Positions 54,282 through 64,000 of a DNA stretch of 64,000 bases are shown here, piece after piece. The stretch's first letter is position 1. Every line of letters begins with the position of its first letter. The stretch spans positions 1 through 64,000 of the forward strand of contig CAKRKO010000001.1 in NCBI GenBank assembly GCA_934358495.1. The letters are read 5' to 3'. Source of the stretch: an uncultured Eubacterium sp. GTDB taxonomy: Bacteria > Bacillota > Clostridia > Lachnospirales > Lachnospiraceae. The notes under the pieces were generated by a model. It did no database searches. It saw only the letters and a program-made list of their open reading frames with translations, and was not told the DNA's origin. The translations under genes were made by a program, and so were the position numbers.

Positions 54282-54761
54282 CTATTCTGCCTGAATATCA
54301 GAAAGCTGCGCATTTGTCACATTGACCAGATCCTGTGGACTCATTTTCAGGGTAAGTCCAATTCGTCCTCCGCTGACATAGATTTCCTCAAAGTTTTTTG
54401 CACTCTCGTCAATCACTGTCGGGAACAGTTTTTTCATTCCCAATGGGGAGCAGCCGCCCCGCACGTAACCGGTGATTTTTGTGATATCTTTCACATGGAT
54501 CATTTCCACAGATTTTTCACCAACAGAACGGGCTGCTTTTTTCAGATCCACTTCACATGCGATTGGAATTACAAACACATAGTACTGCTTGCTTTTGCCC
54601 TGCATGACCAGTGTCTTATAGGATGCATCCACTGGTGCGCCGGTGATCTCGGCACAGTGCATGCCATCAATAAATTCGTCTACTTCGTAAGTCAGTGCCT
54701 CGTATGGAATTTTCTTTTTATCCAGCATACGCATGGCATTTGTTTTTGCTTCTTTTCCCAA
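54282..54761 (-). CDS. ybaK: Cys-tRNA(Pro)/Cys-tRNA(Cys) deacylase, YbaK/EbsC type
   Basis: The 159-aa protein clears mischarged Cys-tRNA(Pro). It has the YbaK fold patterns KTLVMQGKSKQYYVFVIP, GYVRGGCSPLGMKK and EIYVSGGRIGLTLKMSPQDL. I chose a TTG start at 54761 with AGGA 6 bp upstream, giving MGKEAKTNAMRMLDKKKI, the normal family start. The longer frame from a GTG at 54818 would overlap the end of the RND gene and has no site. It follows the exporter gene by 25 bp. Confidence 0.9.
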   Translation of the reverse strand: MGKEAKTNAMRMLDKKKIPYEALTYEVDEFIDGMHCAEITGAPVDASYKTLVMQGKSKQYYVFVIPIACEVDLKKAARSVGEKSVEMIHVKDITKITGYVRGGCSPLGMKKLFPTVIDESAKNFEEIYVSGGRIGLTLKMSPQDLVNVTNAQLSDIQAE

Positions 54762-54786
54762 ATCAATTCCTTCTTTCAAATCCGAT

Positions 54787-57700
54787 TTATAATTTTTCGT
54801 CCAACAATTCTTCGTCACCGATATCTACTTTTTTCATTTCTCTGCGGAATAAGATATCATACAGTACCGGAACTACAAACAGTGTCATCAATGTTGCATA
54901 CAGCAGTCCGCCGATTACGACGATCGCCATACCGCGGCTCATTTCTGCTGCCGCATCGGTACTAAATACCATCGTACACATTGCCAGTACCGTTGTCAAC
55001 ATGGTCATCAAAATCGGACGCATACGGGTTCTTCCGGTCTCCACCAGTGCCTCCCGTTTTTCCATGCCTTCCATTCGCAGCTGGTTCGCATAGTCCACAA
55101 ACACGATACCGTTATTTACAACGACACCTGCCAGCATCAAAAATCCCATCATGGCTGTCAGTGAGATTTCCTGTCTTCCGATAAAGAGTCCCAGCAGACC
55201 ACCGGTAAAGGCCAGCGGAATCGTAAAAATGACAATAAACGGAGATAGTAAACTCTGAAACTGTGCCACCATGATCAGATAAATAAAGGCAATCGCCAGA
55301 CCGATCATCAGAAAAATATCGTTCATGGCATTCTTAACTTCGGTACTTTCACCCGCAATTTCAAGGCTGTAGCCATCTGGCAGCTCATACTTATCCAGTT
55401 TTTCCTGCAGAGTACGTGACAATAATGTGGTATTATAACCATCTTCTGTCTCCGCAGTCACGCTGATGTATGTTTTCTGATTATCTCTTTGAATAGAAGC
55501 AAGGCTCACGCCTTCGCTCATAGTTGCAAACTCACTGAGTTTGTGTGTTTCGGTCTCTGTGCTTCCGTCGGATTTCTTTTTGTCTACAGAAAATTCATAG
55601 TCCATCAAAGAATCCACATCTACAGCATCATTTTCATTGACGATTTCTACATCGTACTGCTTGCCGTCCATAGTCAGCGTGGTTGCTGTTTTTTCCGTCG
55701 TCAGATTCCCGGCAAGTTTCTGATAAATCTGTGCTACCGTCAGTCCCTGTTCTGCGGCTTTGTCTTTATCAATGGTGATCTGAATGGTCTTATCGCCGCT
55801 CTCCTGTCCATTGGTCACTTTTGTAAATCCTTTTACGTCAGATACAATATCCATCACGTCATTGCTGATTTCCAGCAATTTATCTGTATCACTTCCATAA
55901 ATATTTACGGTCAGTCCGCTGGCCATATAAGAGGACATATCCATGTTTGAAGTAGATACGCTGTAATCTTTAAATTTCAGATCTTTGCAGATTTTTTCCA
56001 GCTGTTTTGCCACCGAACTGTTGTCCTTTGCTGTTTCTTCATCTAACAATACAAATACATTCAGATTGTGTGTACCGCCGCTGCTTGTCAGCATGGAAGA
56101 AGCACTTTCGGAGGCACCGGAAGAACCGGAAATCATTCCGACGTAAGTGACACCGTCAATGGCAGTCATTTTTTCCATCGCCTGATCTGCCAGTGCAAAG
56201 GTCTCCTCATCGGTCAGGCCCTCATCTGCCTCCATTGTTACAGACATCTGGTCACCACCCATGGTCGGGAACAGAATCATACCGGTGTTTACTGCCTTAT
56301 ATGCACATCCTGCCAGCAAAACGACTGCAATAAGCAATGGTACAAATTTTCTGCGCAGGCAGAAACGCAATACTTTTTCATATATATTCAGTACTTTATT
56401 TAATAATTTCTGCTGTTTCGGTTCTGTATTTCGCAGCATGGTGGAGCTCATCGCCGGAACAACCGTCAGCGCGATCAACAGACTCGCAACCAGGCTGTAT
56501 GCAATGGTTAATGCCAGATCCACGAACAGTTCACGCACAAGACCGTTGACAAAAATGATTGGCACGAATACACAGATTGTTGTCAATGTGGACGATGCAA
56601 TGGCACCTGCCACCTGTTTTGCTCCCATAACCGCTGCCCGGGCAGAAGATACGCCAAGTCCACGCAAACGGTAAATATTTTCGATTACAACGATGGCGTT
56701 ATCCACCAGCATACCAATTCCCAACGCCAGTCCCGACAGTGATATCAGATTTAACGTTACGCCGCTGAAATACATCAGCACGATCGCCACCAGTACACTC
56801 AGCGGAATGCTGAATGCTACTACGATGGTCGGTTTGATGGAACGCAGGAAAATTGCAAGCACGATGATTGCAAGAATTGCGCCCACGATCAGGTTTGACA
56901 ATACATTCTGCACGATCAGATCTATGTAATCCCCCTGATCCATCAGACTTGTAATATGAAGTCCGTCATAATCTTTCTCTAACTGACTGATCGCTGCACC
57001 ACAGGTATCGGACACATCTGCGGTTCCAGCTGTACTTGATTTTGAAATAGACAGGACGATTCCGTCATGTCCGTTTACTTTTGCATAGGCATCTTTGGAA
57101 TTGTCAATCCATGTGACATCTGCCACGTCAGATACATGCACATCTCCCAGTCCGTCAATATTGCAAAGTACGGAAGATTCCAGTTCTCCATCAGAAGCAT
57201 ATTCATCACCGACTTTCAGCAGATACTGATCCTCTCCCTGATAAATATATCCCGCAGGCATTGCAAAATTCTGTGCAGACAGTAATTGTGATAAAGTATC
57301 CAGACTTAATAAGGAATCCAGGTTTGCATTTTTCAACGCAGTGTCTCTGCCCTGTTCATAAGAAGTCTGTGCATCATCTAATTTTTCCTGATTAGATTCC
57401 AATGCTGCTTCTCCGTCTGCGATCTGCGCTGCACCGGTGCTGAAACCAACTGCAGCGGAAATTTTTCCGGATTCCAGCGCTTCATAATTGTCTGTTGCTG
57501 CTTTCACCTGCTCGTTGACCTGATCCACGATCGCCTGCGCTGCCTGAATTTCAACTTCTAAATTTGCTAATTCTGTGTCAATCTGCGGCAGACGGATATT
57601 TACAATCTGATCCATCTGTTTCAGATTGTCTGCTGTCAGTGACGCCGCTGCATCTGACTGACCACTCTGTTTCATAAAAGCAGTTAATGCTTCTAATTTC

Positions 57701-58677
57701 TCCGGATTTTTCAACGCATCAGAAATATCCACCGGATAAGCAGAGGCATCCATGCCATATCCTGCTGCCATTTTCTGCATAGAAGTAAAACTTTCATTTA
57801 CCCGCTGATACTGTGCCTCAATTTCGGCGTCCGTATATGCTTGTTTCTCCGTCTCCAGGGCCATTTTGGAAGCCTGAAGACCTGCAAGCTGCGCATTGTA
57901 TGCAGACTGTGTCGCTACTGCCGCATCCACTGCCTTGCTACTCTGCGCCAGTTCACTGGAGGTAGAATTCTGCTTGTCTTCCAGTTCTTTTTTTGAACTC
58001 TCTAACTGTGCCTTTGCACTGTTCATCTGACTTTTTGCATCGTCAATCTGAGACTTTGCATCTGCAAGCTGATTGTCCACATAAGCAGCCAGTTTATCAT
58101 TCAGCGCATTGATTTTTTCCTGATTCAAACGAATTTCCACTGTTTTCTCAATGGCTCCGGTTGTATTTACACTCGCAACTCCGTTCTGACGCTCCATGGT
58201 CGGAACAACGGTGTTTTCCACAAAATCACTGAGTTCATAGATATCTTTTCCATCATAATCCACGCTGGCATAAATAACAGGAAGCATATCCATGGACATT
58301 TCCATGATCATCGGCTTTCCGGCGCCATCCGGCAATGTGATCAGATCCAGAGCATTGGACAGTTTTACCATGGCGCTGTCCATGTTTGTATCCTCTGCGA
58401 ATTCCAACATAACAGTACAATAGTTCTCATCGGACGTACTTGTGACATTCTCTACTCCATTAACTGTACCAAGTCCGGATTCCAACGGTTCCGTCACCGT
58501 ACTCTCGATTTTGTCCGGCGAAGCACCCGGATAAGTCGTCACAACCACAACGTAGGGCAATGAAAACTCCGGTAACAGATCCGTAGACATTCTGGTAAAA
58601 CTTACCACACCAAGGATCAGGCAGATCACCACTGCCACAAATACGGTATAGGGTTTCTTAACGCTAAATTTTGACAT
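54787..58677 (-). CDS. RND-family exporter with extracytoplasmic coiled-coil insertion
   Basis: At 1296 aa it is some 250 residues longer than AcrB-type pumps. Twelve membrane helices are expected: one near 8-28, a cluster from about 620, one near 880 and the last cluster from about 1135. Typical segments include LLPEFSLPYVVV and GMLVDNAIVVIENIYR. An insertion at about 195-460 in the first outside domain is Ala/Gln/Lys-rich and predicted coiled coil. No periplasmic adaptor or outer-membrane gene is nearby, as expected in a one-membrane cell. I start it at MSKFSVKKPY (AAGGA 5 bp upstream). Export of drugs, lipids or peptides is possible. Confidence 0.9.
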   Translation of the reverse strand: MSKFSVKKPYTVFVAVVICLILGVVSFTRMSTDLLPEFSLPYVVVVTTYPGASPDKIESTVTEPLESGLGTVNGVENVTSTSDENYCTVMLEFAEDTNMDSAMVKLSNALDLITLPDGAGKPMIMEMSMDMLPVIYASVDYDGKDIYELSDFVENTVVPTMERQNGVASVNTTGAIEKTVEIRLNQEKINALNDKLAAYVDNQLADAKSQIDDAKSQMNSAKAQLESSKKELEDKQNSTSSELAQSSKAVDAAVATQSAYNAQLAGLQASKMALETEKQAYTDAEIEAQYQRVNESFTSMQKMAAGYGMDASAYPVDISDALKNPEKLEALTAFMKQSGQSDAAASLTADNLKQMDQIVNIRLPQIDTELANLEVEIQAAQAIVDQVNEQVKAATDNYEALESGKISAAVGFSTGAAQIADGEAALESNQEKLDDAQTSYEQGRDTALKNANLDSLLSLDTLSQLLSAQNFAMPAGYIYQGEDQYLLKVGDEYASDGELESSVLCNIDGLGDVHVSDVADVTWIDNSKDAYAKVNGHDGIVLSISKSSTAGTADVSDTCGAAISQLEKDYDGLHITSLMDQGDYIDLIVQNVLSNLIVGAILAIIVLAIFLRSIKPTIVVAFSIPLSVLVAIVLMYFSGVTLNLISLSGLALGIGMLVDNAIVVIENIYRLRGLGVSSARAAVMGAKQVAGAIASSTLTTICVFVPIIFVNGLVRELFVDLALTIAYSLVASLLIALTVVPAMSSTMLRNTEPKQQKLLNKVLNIYEKVLRFCLRRKFVPLLIAVVLLAGCAYKAVNTGMILFPTMGGDQMSVTMEADEGLTDEETFALADQAMEKMTAIDGVTYVGMISGSSGASESASSMLTSSGGTHNLNVFVLLDEETAKDNSSVAKQLEKICKDLKFKDYSVSTSNMDMSSYMASGLTVNIYGSDTDKLLEISNDVMDIVSDVKGFTKVTNGQESGDKTIQITIDKDKAAEQGLTVAQIYQKLAGNLTTEKTATTLTMDGKQYDVEIVNENDAVDVDSLMDYEFSVDKKKSDGSTETETHKLSEFATMSEGVSLASIQRDNQKTYISVTAETEDGYNTTLLSRTLQEKLDKYELPDGYSLEIAGESTEVKNAMNDIFLMIGLAIAFIYLIMVAQFQSLLSPFIVIFTIPLAFTGGLLGLFIGRQEISLTAMMGFLMLAGVVVNNGIVFVDYANQLRMEGMEKREALVETGRTRMRPILMTMLTTVLAMCTMVFSTDAAAEMSRGMAIVVIGGLLYATLMTLFVVPVLYDILFRREMKKVDIGDEELLDEKL

Positions 58678-58856
58678 TTCTTTCCTTCTTTCTACTGCTA
58701 TAAATTTTTCAAATTTATCTCTCAGCAATCTGCAATTCCTGTCAAATGCAGATTCTTCCCATACTATCGAAGTATTTTACCCCAAACTCATTTTCACCTC
58801 AACCAATTTGTGGAAGTTTATTTTTTTTTTACACTTGTTCCCGGATGCTTGCTTTT

Positions 58857-58891
58857 GTTTGATAGGAAATTCATCGTAATTTCCTATCAAA
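58857..58891. repeat. 35-bp hairpin repeat module C, copy 2
   Basis: These 35 bases are identical to 18889-18923, including the CATCGT loop. The element lies just past the terminator of the surface-protein gene, as the first copy lies past the glmS terminator. The 58678-58974 gap contains no gene. Confidence 0.75.
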
Positions 58892-58895
58892 GCAC

Positions 58896-58935
58896 AAAAA
58901 ATCACCCGGCTACCGTTTCCGATAACCGGGCAATC
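58896..58935 (-). terminator. Terminator of the surface-protein gene
   Basis: On the minus strand GCCCGGTTATC pairs with the GGTAGCCGGGT side around GGAAAC, followed by T6. It is about 45 bp past the stop. Confidence 0.85.
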
Positions 58936-58974
58936 TTTTTCATTATCTATGGGGTAAAGCATTTGATAATTTAC

Positions 58975-59505
58975 TTAGAAAACTACCTTACCGTTGACAA
59001 TCTTGTATGTTACACCATTGCGTTTTGCTTTTCCGTTGTAAGAGAAGTCAACTTTACCACCTTTGAGGTACCACCAGCCGTTCTCGTTTTTCGCAAGTCC
59101 GTTAAAGTTGAAGTTAACTTTACCGTTCTCGATTCTCCACCAGCCGTTTTTGTTCTTAGCAACTCCAGTGTAGCTGAAGTCTACTTTTCCACCGCGGAGA
59201 TACCACCAGCCGTTCTCGTTTTTCTCAACGCTGTTGCAGCTGAAATCAACTTTACCGTTTACGATTCTCCACCAGCCGTTCTCGTTTTTCGCGATTCCGG
59301 TGTAGCCAAAGTCTACTTTACCGTTTGTGATCTTCCACCAGCCGTTCTCATTCTTAGCTACTGTATTTGCTGAGAAATCAACTTTACCGCCGCGGATGAT
59401 CCACCAGCCGTTCTCATTCTTAGCTACTGTGTTTGCTGACAAGTCTACTTTACCGTTCTTTACATACCACCAGCCGTTAACGTTCTTAGCTACTGTAGTT
59501 ACATC
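58975..59505 (-). repeat. 66-bp tandem repeats encoding the NGWW wall-binding region
   Basis: About seven tandem 66-bp units encode the sequence [22 protein letters not shown], and an eighth is degenerate. Unit-to-unit changes are concentrated at the residues after NGWW and after KVDF, as in choline-binding or other wall-binding repeats. Confidence 0.85.
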
Positions 59506-62500
59506 TGTCGCAATCTTGCCATCTTTGTAGTAATACCAGTTACCATCAGCTGCTTTCTGGTTTGCAAGTCCGTCTGCGATTGCAGGAGTATCTGGTGTAA
59601 CAGGAGTGTCATCTTTCTGATCAGATACTGTTACGTTCTCGTATGTTTTTCCCGCTTCCAGTTTGATAGCTTTTCCATCAGCATCTTTTGCGGAACCATA
59701 CTCTACCGTTGCGCCGTCAGCGATTGTCAGTTTCGTGATGATAGATGTTCCATCAGCAACCCATGTGCCGTCAACGTTTACGATAACATCGTTTCCACCA
59801 TTGTAGTACGGTGTGTTCATTACATGACCAATCTGGTTGTAATCTGCTTCTTTGATGGATGTGTTCTGTGTCTTTCCACCATCTGTTGTATGTTTGATGG
59901 TTGTAGAACTGATCGCACCTTTTACAGAAGCGCCGTCTTTGATGTTAACTGTCAGTTTGTTAGCTGCTCCGTAGTAACCGGATCCATTGTAGATATTTCC
60001 TTCCAGGTCTTTATCTTCAATGTTCAGTACGGAAGTATTTGTTCTTTCAGATGTATTTGCTTCAGATAACCATCCTTCTGCCTCACTATACTCTGCATCG
60101 CTGAATACAGGTCCTGCATAACCAGCCGGGAAGGAGATTCCTTTTGCTGCTGTATCTTCATTATCAATAATCTGGTAAACAACACCATTCTCTGTTCCGT
60201 TCAGTTCATTCTCAGCTTTTGCGTTTGCGTCTGTTGCAGCTTTTACTGTAACATCTTTGCCAAGGTTTACTGTGGAATCTGCACTCTTAACAAGGAATGC
60301 TGCAGATTTTGTGTTCATAGTTGTAGCGTCTTCTACATTTACAGTAGCCTGACCCCAGATATCTACACCGAAGTTCTCGGAGTTGATCTCTGTCTCTCTG
60401 GTCTCGTATGCTTTCACTTTGTTATAACCTTTTACTTCGGTCATTTCATTGTTGTACCATACAGCTTTGTTTGTAGAAATTGACTCACCTTTCTTTGTAG
60501 CTGCCATTGTGATGTTGTTGTTATCACCGTTTGCTGCAATTGTAAGGTAAGTCGGTACATTGAAGGTAGATCCAAGGAAGTACTCCTGTGCGTTACCGAT
60601 TGCATATGTACCATATCCGCTGCCGCCTTTTTTCATATCAACAGTTGTGTTGATCGCATACAGGTTCGGATTGCTTCCGGAATCTGTAGACAGTGCGCCC
60701 CAGCTGTCAGCATATACGTTTGCATCCTGGATAACCATGGAGGATCCTTTACCAAGCATGTTTGTTGTACGGGCATTTCCTACAACGCCAAGTACCCATG
60801 GCGGAGATACCATCTTAACTGTATCCGCTGTATTTTTGAATCCATCATAGAGTGTACCGCCGTTTGCAGCAAGCTCTGTGGTGCTGTCATCCCTGTCACC
60901 TTTGATGTATACGTCACCACCGTTATCTACTTCTACGGCCGGTCTTGCTACACCATAAGTTGCGATAGAACCACCTTTTGAAAGATCGATGGTTGTCTTG
61001 TAAGTTGCGTTTGTCTGAGTTGTTCCACCCATCTGTCCGTCAGCATCTGCGCTTCCGTTTGTTGTGATAGTGTCACCATAAACAGTTACAGCTGTACCAT
61101 AGCCAACGAAATCGTTAACATCTTCACTACCGTCGGAGTTATCTTTTCCATCTGCATTACCTGCAACGATTACCGGGTTGTCCAGTGTAGCATCGGATTT
61201 ATTTACAACTACCGGATTGAAGTTCTTGGATGTTGATGTCAGAACAAGGTCTGCTAATGTGTTGCCTGTCAGTGTTGCGCCAAGATTCTCTGCACCTACT
61301 GCCAGTTCAGACTCTGCACCGATCTGTACACCTGTACGGTAATCTGTGTATGTATAATTACTGTTCCATACAGAACCATAACCATCTTTATGGGATACTG
61401 TATAGATATTAACTGTCTTGCCGGCTTTAATTGCTGCTTTTGCATCTGCAAGTGAAAGCTCTGTTGCGCCATCTTTATCTGTTGTGATAAATGTCATGTT
61501 GCTTGCGTATGGAGCTTTTGCATCTGCTGTTGCAACGATATCGCTGCCACTGATAGATGTAACTTCTGCGCCGTTCTCAATTGCACTTGCTGTTCCGATA
61601 ACAGTTACGTTCTCGTATGTATTGCCAGCTTCCAGTGTAATTACACGGCCAGTAGAATCTTTTGCTTCACCATAGTTAACATCTGCACCTTCACCAATTG
61701 TCAGTTTTGTGATGATAGATGTTCCATCAGCTGTCCATACAGCACCATCTTCTACGTTTACAACAACATCATTAGAGCCGTTGTAGGAAGGTGTGTTCAT
61801 TACATGACCAATCTGGTTGTAATCTGCTTCTTTGATGGATGTGTTCTGTGTCTTGCCGCCATCTGTTGTATGTTTGATCGTTGTAGCACTGATAGAACCT
61901 GTTACGGAACCACCTGCTTTAATATTTACAGTCAGTTCCTGACCATCTCCGTAATATCCGGATCCATTGTAAATATTTCCTTCTAACTGGTTTGCAACGT
62001 TTAATGTAGATGCTGTTGTCTGAGCTGCTCCACCTGGTGCTCCACCTGGTGCTCCGCCCTGATCTCCACCTGCTGTTCCATCCGGTGCTCCTCCTGGTGC
62101 TCCGCCTGGTCCACCCGGCTGCTGTCCGCCGGCATCAGAAGAAGCAGATGCTTCTAACCAGCCTTCAGACTCAGAATACTCAGCATCGCTGAATACAGGA
62201 CCTGAATATCCTTCCGGGAAGGAGATTCCTTTTGCTGCTGAATCCTCATTGTCGATGATCTGGAATACAACACCGTTCTTTGTATTGTTGATTTTTTTCT
62301 CAGCTTCTGCATTTACATCAGTTGCTGCATCAACAGTTGCATCTTTTCCGATATTTACTGTAGCGCTTGCACTTTTTACAAGGAATGCTGCTGATTTTGT
62401 ATGGAACTCGGTAGCATCATTTACATTAACAGTAGCCTGTCCCCAGATGTCCATACCAAAATTCTCAGAATTTACAACTGTCTGAGCTGTCTTGGATGCA

Positions 62501-63816
62501 ACTATGGAATCATAGCCTTTTTTGATCGACATCTCATTGTTATTCCATACTGCTTTATCAATGCTGATTGCCTCTCCTGCAGTTGTAGCACCTAATGTAA
62601 CATTGTTGTTGTCACCGTTTGCTGCAATTGTCAGATACGTCGGTACGTTAAATACGGAACCAAGGAAGTACTCCTGGGCATTACCAATCGCGTATGTACC
62701 ATATCCGCTGCCGCCTTTTTTCATGCTGATGTTGCTGTTGATCGCATACAGGTACGGATTGCTTCCTGCATCTGTAGACAGCGCTCCCCAGCCTTCTGCA
62801 TACACATCAGCATCCTGAACTACCATTGTGGATCCTTTACCAAGCATATTTGTTGTACGTGCATTTCCTACGACACCAAGTACCCATGGCGGAGATACCA
62901 TTTTTGTAGTATCTGCGGTATTTTTGAATCCATCATAAAGCGTTCCACCATATGTTGCAAGCTCCGTAGTTGATGTATCTCCATCACCTTTGATGACAAC
63001 ATCACCACCGTTATCTACTTCTACGGTTGGTCTTGCTACACCATAAGTTGTGATTGAACCACCTTTATCCAGATTCAGAGTTGTTTTATAAGTCGCATTT
63101 GTATTGGTTGTTCCACCCATCATACCATCAGCATCTGTGCCACCGCCAGACTGGATAGAATCACCATAAATGGTTACTGCTGTACCATAGCCAACAAAAT
63201 CATTGACATCTTCTTTACCATTTGAATTATTCTTACCATCTTTGTTTCCAGCAACAATAACCGGATTGTTGATCACTGCATTTGCTTTGTTTACAACGAT
63301 CGGGTTAAAGTTCTTGGATGTAGAAAGGAGATTGAACTGATCTAATGTAGTTGTCTTTGTTGCGTCATCTGCTGTAAGAGTACCACCAACACCTTCTGTA
63401 CCAATTGCTGCATTGTCAGCGTCTGCACCGATCTGGATACCGGTACGGTAATCAGTATAAGTATAACTCTCTGTCCAGGATGATCCATATCCTTTTGTAT
63501 GTGATTTGTCGTACATCTTAATGGATGTGTCTCCTGCTTTTACAGCTGCCTGAGCGTCTGCAAGTGAAAGTTCTTTTGCACTTCCGTCTGCTGCAACAGA
63601 TGTAAATGTAATGTTGCTTGCATATGCGGTTGTCTTTCCATCATATGTTGAAATGGTTCCGTCATCTGCAATTGCTTTTACAGTATTCTGTGCCTGGGCG
63701 TTTTCTGCAAAAGCCTGTGTGGAAACTGCCGGTGCAGCAAGCATGATTGCCATTGCTACTGCGCTGACTGCTGATACAGCTTTACGCATGAACTGTTTCA
63801 TACTTTTACTTTTCAT
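58975..63816 (-). CDS. Large secreted surface protein with internal duplication and NGWW repeats
   Basis: The 1613-aa protein has a signal peptide (cleavage near AFA-EN, residue 37). Two homologous beta-rich blocks follow (about 64-739 and 769-1396), full of short Asn/Gly/Val repeats that suggest a right-handed beta-helix. Only the first block contains a Gly/Pro/Ala linker (about 560-597, GGAPGGAP type). A short Pro/Thr spacer leads to the C-terminal wall-binding part: seven copies of a 22-residue NGWW unit (KNENGWW...GGKVDFS) and one degenerate copy. GGAGGAGG precedes the ATG at 63816. It probably sits on the wall as an adhesin or glycan-binding protein. No catalytic motif was recognised. 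Confidence 0.85.
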   Translation of the reverse strand: MKSKSMKQFMRKAVSAVSAVAMAIMLAAPAVSTQAFAENAQAQNTVKAIADDGTISTYDGKTTAYASNITFTSVAADGSAKELSLADAQAAVKAGDTSIKMYDKSHTKGYGSSWTESYTYTDYRTGIQIGADADNAAIGTEGVGGTLTADDATKTTTLDQFNLLSTSKNFNPIVVNKANAVINNPVIVAGNKDGKNNSNGKEDVNDFVGYGTAVTIYGDSIQSGGGTDADGMMGGTTNTNATYKTTLNLDKGGSITTYGVARPTVEVDNGGDVVIKGDGDTSTTELATYGGTLYDGFKNTADTTKMVSPPWVLGVVGNARTTNMLGKGSTMVVQDADVYAEGWGALSTDAGSNPYLYAINSNISMKKGGSGYGTYAIGNAQEYFLGSVFNVPTYLTIAANGDNNNVTLGATTAGEAISIDKAVWNNNEMSIKKGYDSIVASKTAQTVVNSENFGMDIWGQATVNVNDATEFHTKSAAFLVKSASATVNIGKDATVDAATDVNAEAEKKINNTKNGVVFQIIDNEDSAAKGISFPEGYSGPVFSDAEYSESEGWLEASASSDAGGQQPGGPGGAPGGAPDGTAGGDQGGAPGGAPGGAAQTTASTLNVANQLEGNIYNGSGYYGDGQELTVNIKAGGSVTGSISATTIKHTTDGGKTQNTSIKEADYNQIGHVMNTPSYNGSNDVVVNVEDGAVWTADGTSIITKLTIGEGADVNYGEAKDSTGRVITLEAGNTYENVTVIGTASAIENGAEVTSISGSDIVATADAKAPYASNMTFITTDKDGATELSLADAKAAIKAGKTVNIYTVSHKDGYGSVWNSNYTYTDYRTGVQIGAESELAVGAENLGATLTGNTLADLVLTSTSKNFNPVVVNKSDATLDNPVIVAGNADGKDNSDGSEDVNDFVGYGTAVTVYGDTITTNGSADADGQMGGTTQTNATYKTTIDLSKGGSIATYGVARPAVEVDNGGDVYIKGDRDDSTTELAANGGTLYDGFKNTADTVKMVSPPWVLGVVGNARTTNMLGKGSSMVIQDANVYADSWGALSTDSGSNPNLYAINTTVDMKKGGSGYGTYAIGNAQEYFLGSTFNVPTYLTIAANGDNNNITMAATKKGESISTNKAVWYNNEMTEVKGYNKVKAYETRETEINSENFGVDIWGQATVNVEDATTMNTKSAAFLVKSADSTVNLGKDVTVKAATDANAKAENELNGTENGVVYQIIDNEDTAAKGISFPAGYAGPVFSDAEYSEAEGWLSEANTSERTNTSVLNIEDKDLEGNIYNGSGYYGAANKLTVNIKDGASVKGAISSTTIKHTTDGGKTQNTSIKEADYNQIGHVMNTPYYNGGNDVIVNVDGTWVADGTSIITKLTIADGATVEYGSAKDADGKAIKLEAGKTYENVTVSDQKDDTPVTPDTPAIADGLANQKAADGNWYYYKDGKIATDVTTVAKNVNGWWYVKNGKVDLSANTVAKNENGWWIIRGGKVDFSANTVAKNENGWWKITNGKVDFGYTGIAKNENGWWRIVNGKVDFSCNSVEKNENGWWYLRGGKVDFSYTGVAKNKNGWWRIENGKVNFNFNGLAKNENGWWYLKGGKVDFSYNGKAKRNGVTYKIVNGKVVF

Positions 63817-63856
63817 AATGTCCTCCTCCAATTATGATATTTTATCAGGTAGGTAC

Positions 63857-63885
63857 ATGATACCTGTTCTATAACGTTTGAACAA
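63857..63885 (-). promoter_or_regulatory. Possible promoter of the surface-protein gene
   Basis: TTGTTC (63880-63885) and TATCAT (63857-63862) on the minus strand are 17 bp apart, giving a leader of about 34 nt. The -35 is imperfect. Confidence 0.5.
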
Positions 63886-63961
63886 TGACACTTTTTTTGA
63901 TAAAAGTGCTATTTTTTGTGTTTTTTCACAGAATGGTCACATTTTATTAACAATCTGCTTA

Positions 63962-64000
63962 TCATTCATTCGGAATTAATGATGCGATCACAGTTCCATC
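63962..64000 (-). CDS. Possible 3' end of a gene cut by the window edge
   Basis: The minus strand from the right edge reads DGTVIASLIPNE and then TGA. Twelve codons are too few to name a family. It could be the tail of the next upstream gene or chance. Between it and the surface gene lie 145 bp with a promoter candidate. Confidence 0.3.
   Translation of the reverse strand, partial: DGTVIASLIPNE

Noticed and set aside
58975..59505. CRISPR array
   Set aside because: The regular 66-bp units are coding and translate into NGWW wall-binding repeats, with no spacer-like unique segments and no cas genes.

Overview
The window is chromosomal DNA from a low-to-moderate-GC, anaerobic, Gram-positive bacterium of the class Clostridia, most likely a gut Lachnospiraceae member. 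The signs are the gene order tig-clpP-clpX-lon-engB, a type III glutamine synthetase, the set hprK-murB-rapZ-whiA, glycyl radical chemistry, and a secreted protein ending in NGWW-type wall-binding repeats. Species cannot be fixed from sequence alone. Almost all genes lie on the minus strand. I see no transposase, phage gene, CRISPR array or rRNA.

Layout: 1-658 has no gene but holds several palindromes. 659-9851 (minus) carries trigger factor, ClpP, ClpX, Lon and EngB, then a zinc-type ABC importer. 10184-11374 (plus) has a 70-aa orphan protein and purine nucleoside phosphorylase. 11552-18169 (minus) is the accessory highlight: a sigma-54 activator, a textbook -24/-12 promoter, an NCS1-type transporter, a glycyl radical enzyme (GRE) split into two genes (a 752-aa catalytic body with the active-site Cys, and a 100-aa protein with only the glycyl radical domain), and a radical-SAM activase. 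18611-29526 holds tRNA-Gly, glmS and a division/cell-wall module (ctpA, M23 hydrolase, ftsX, ftsE), then a PucR/CdaR-type regulator, a YitT-family protein, a TagA-type glycosyltransferase and an SH3-NlpC/P60 hydrolase with a WalR-like box. 29782-36188 holds a class A PBP, then plus-strand yigZ, tRNA-Gln, an acyl-ACP thioesterase, cvfB and an acyltransferase. 36267-54761 (minus) is mostly housekeeping: glnN, fba, a lipid kinase, whiA, rapZ, murB, an M18 aminopeptidase, hprK, uvrC, ftsH, pyrG, an AEC transporter, two small unknowns and ebsC/ybaK. 54787-63816 (minus) has an RND exporter with a long extracytoplasmic helical insertion and a 1613-aa surface protein built from a roughly 660-residue tandem duplication.

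Working together: FtsEX, the coiled-coil M23 hydrolase and CtpA form a plausible peptidoglycan-cleavage unit at division. Tig, ClpXP and Lon handle folding and proteolysis. The sigma-54 block looks like an inducible catabolic cassette: import by the NCS1 carrier, activation of the small radical subunit by the activase, and C-X bond cleavage by the two-part enzyme. Its substrate is not deducible here.

Between genes there is an unusual density of dispersed or unique palindromes. Two repeat modules (about 89 and 141 bp) occur side by side at 42459-42693 and singly at 52189-52277 and 18351-18492. A 35-bp hairpin is shared by 18889 and 58857, and a 29-bp one by 439 and 10500. Several unique long hairpins sit at gene ends.
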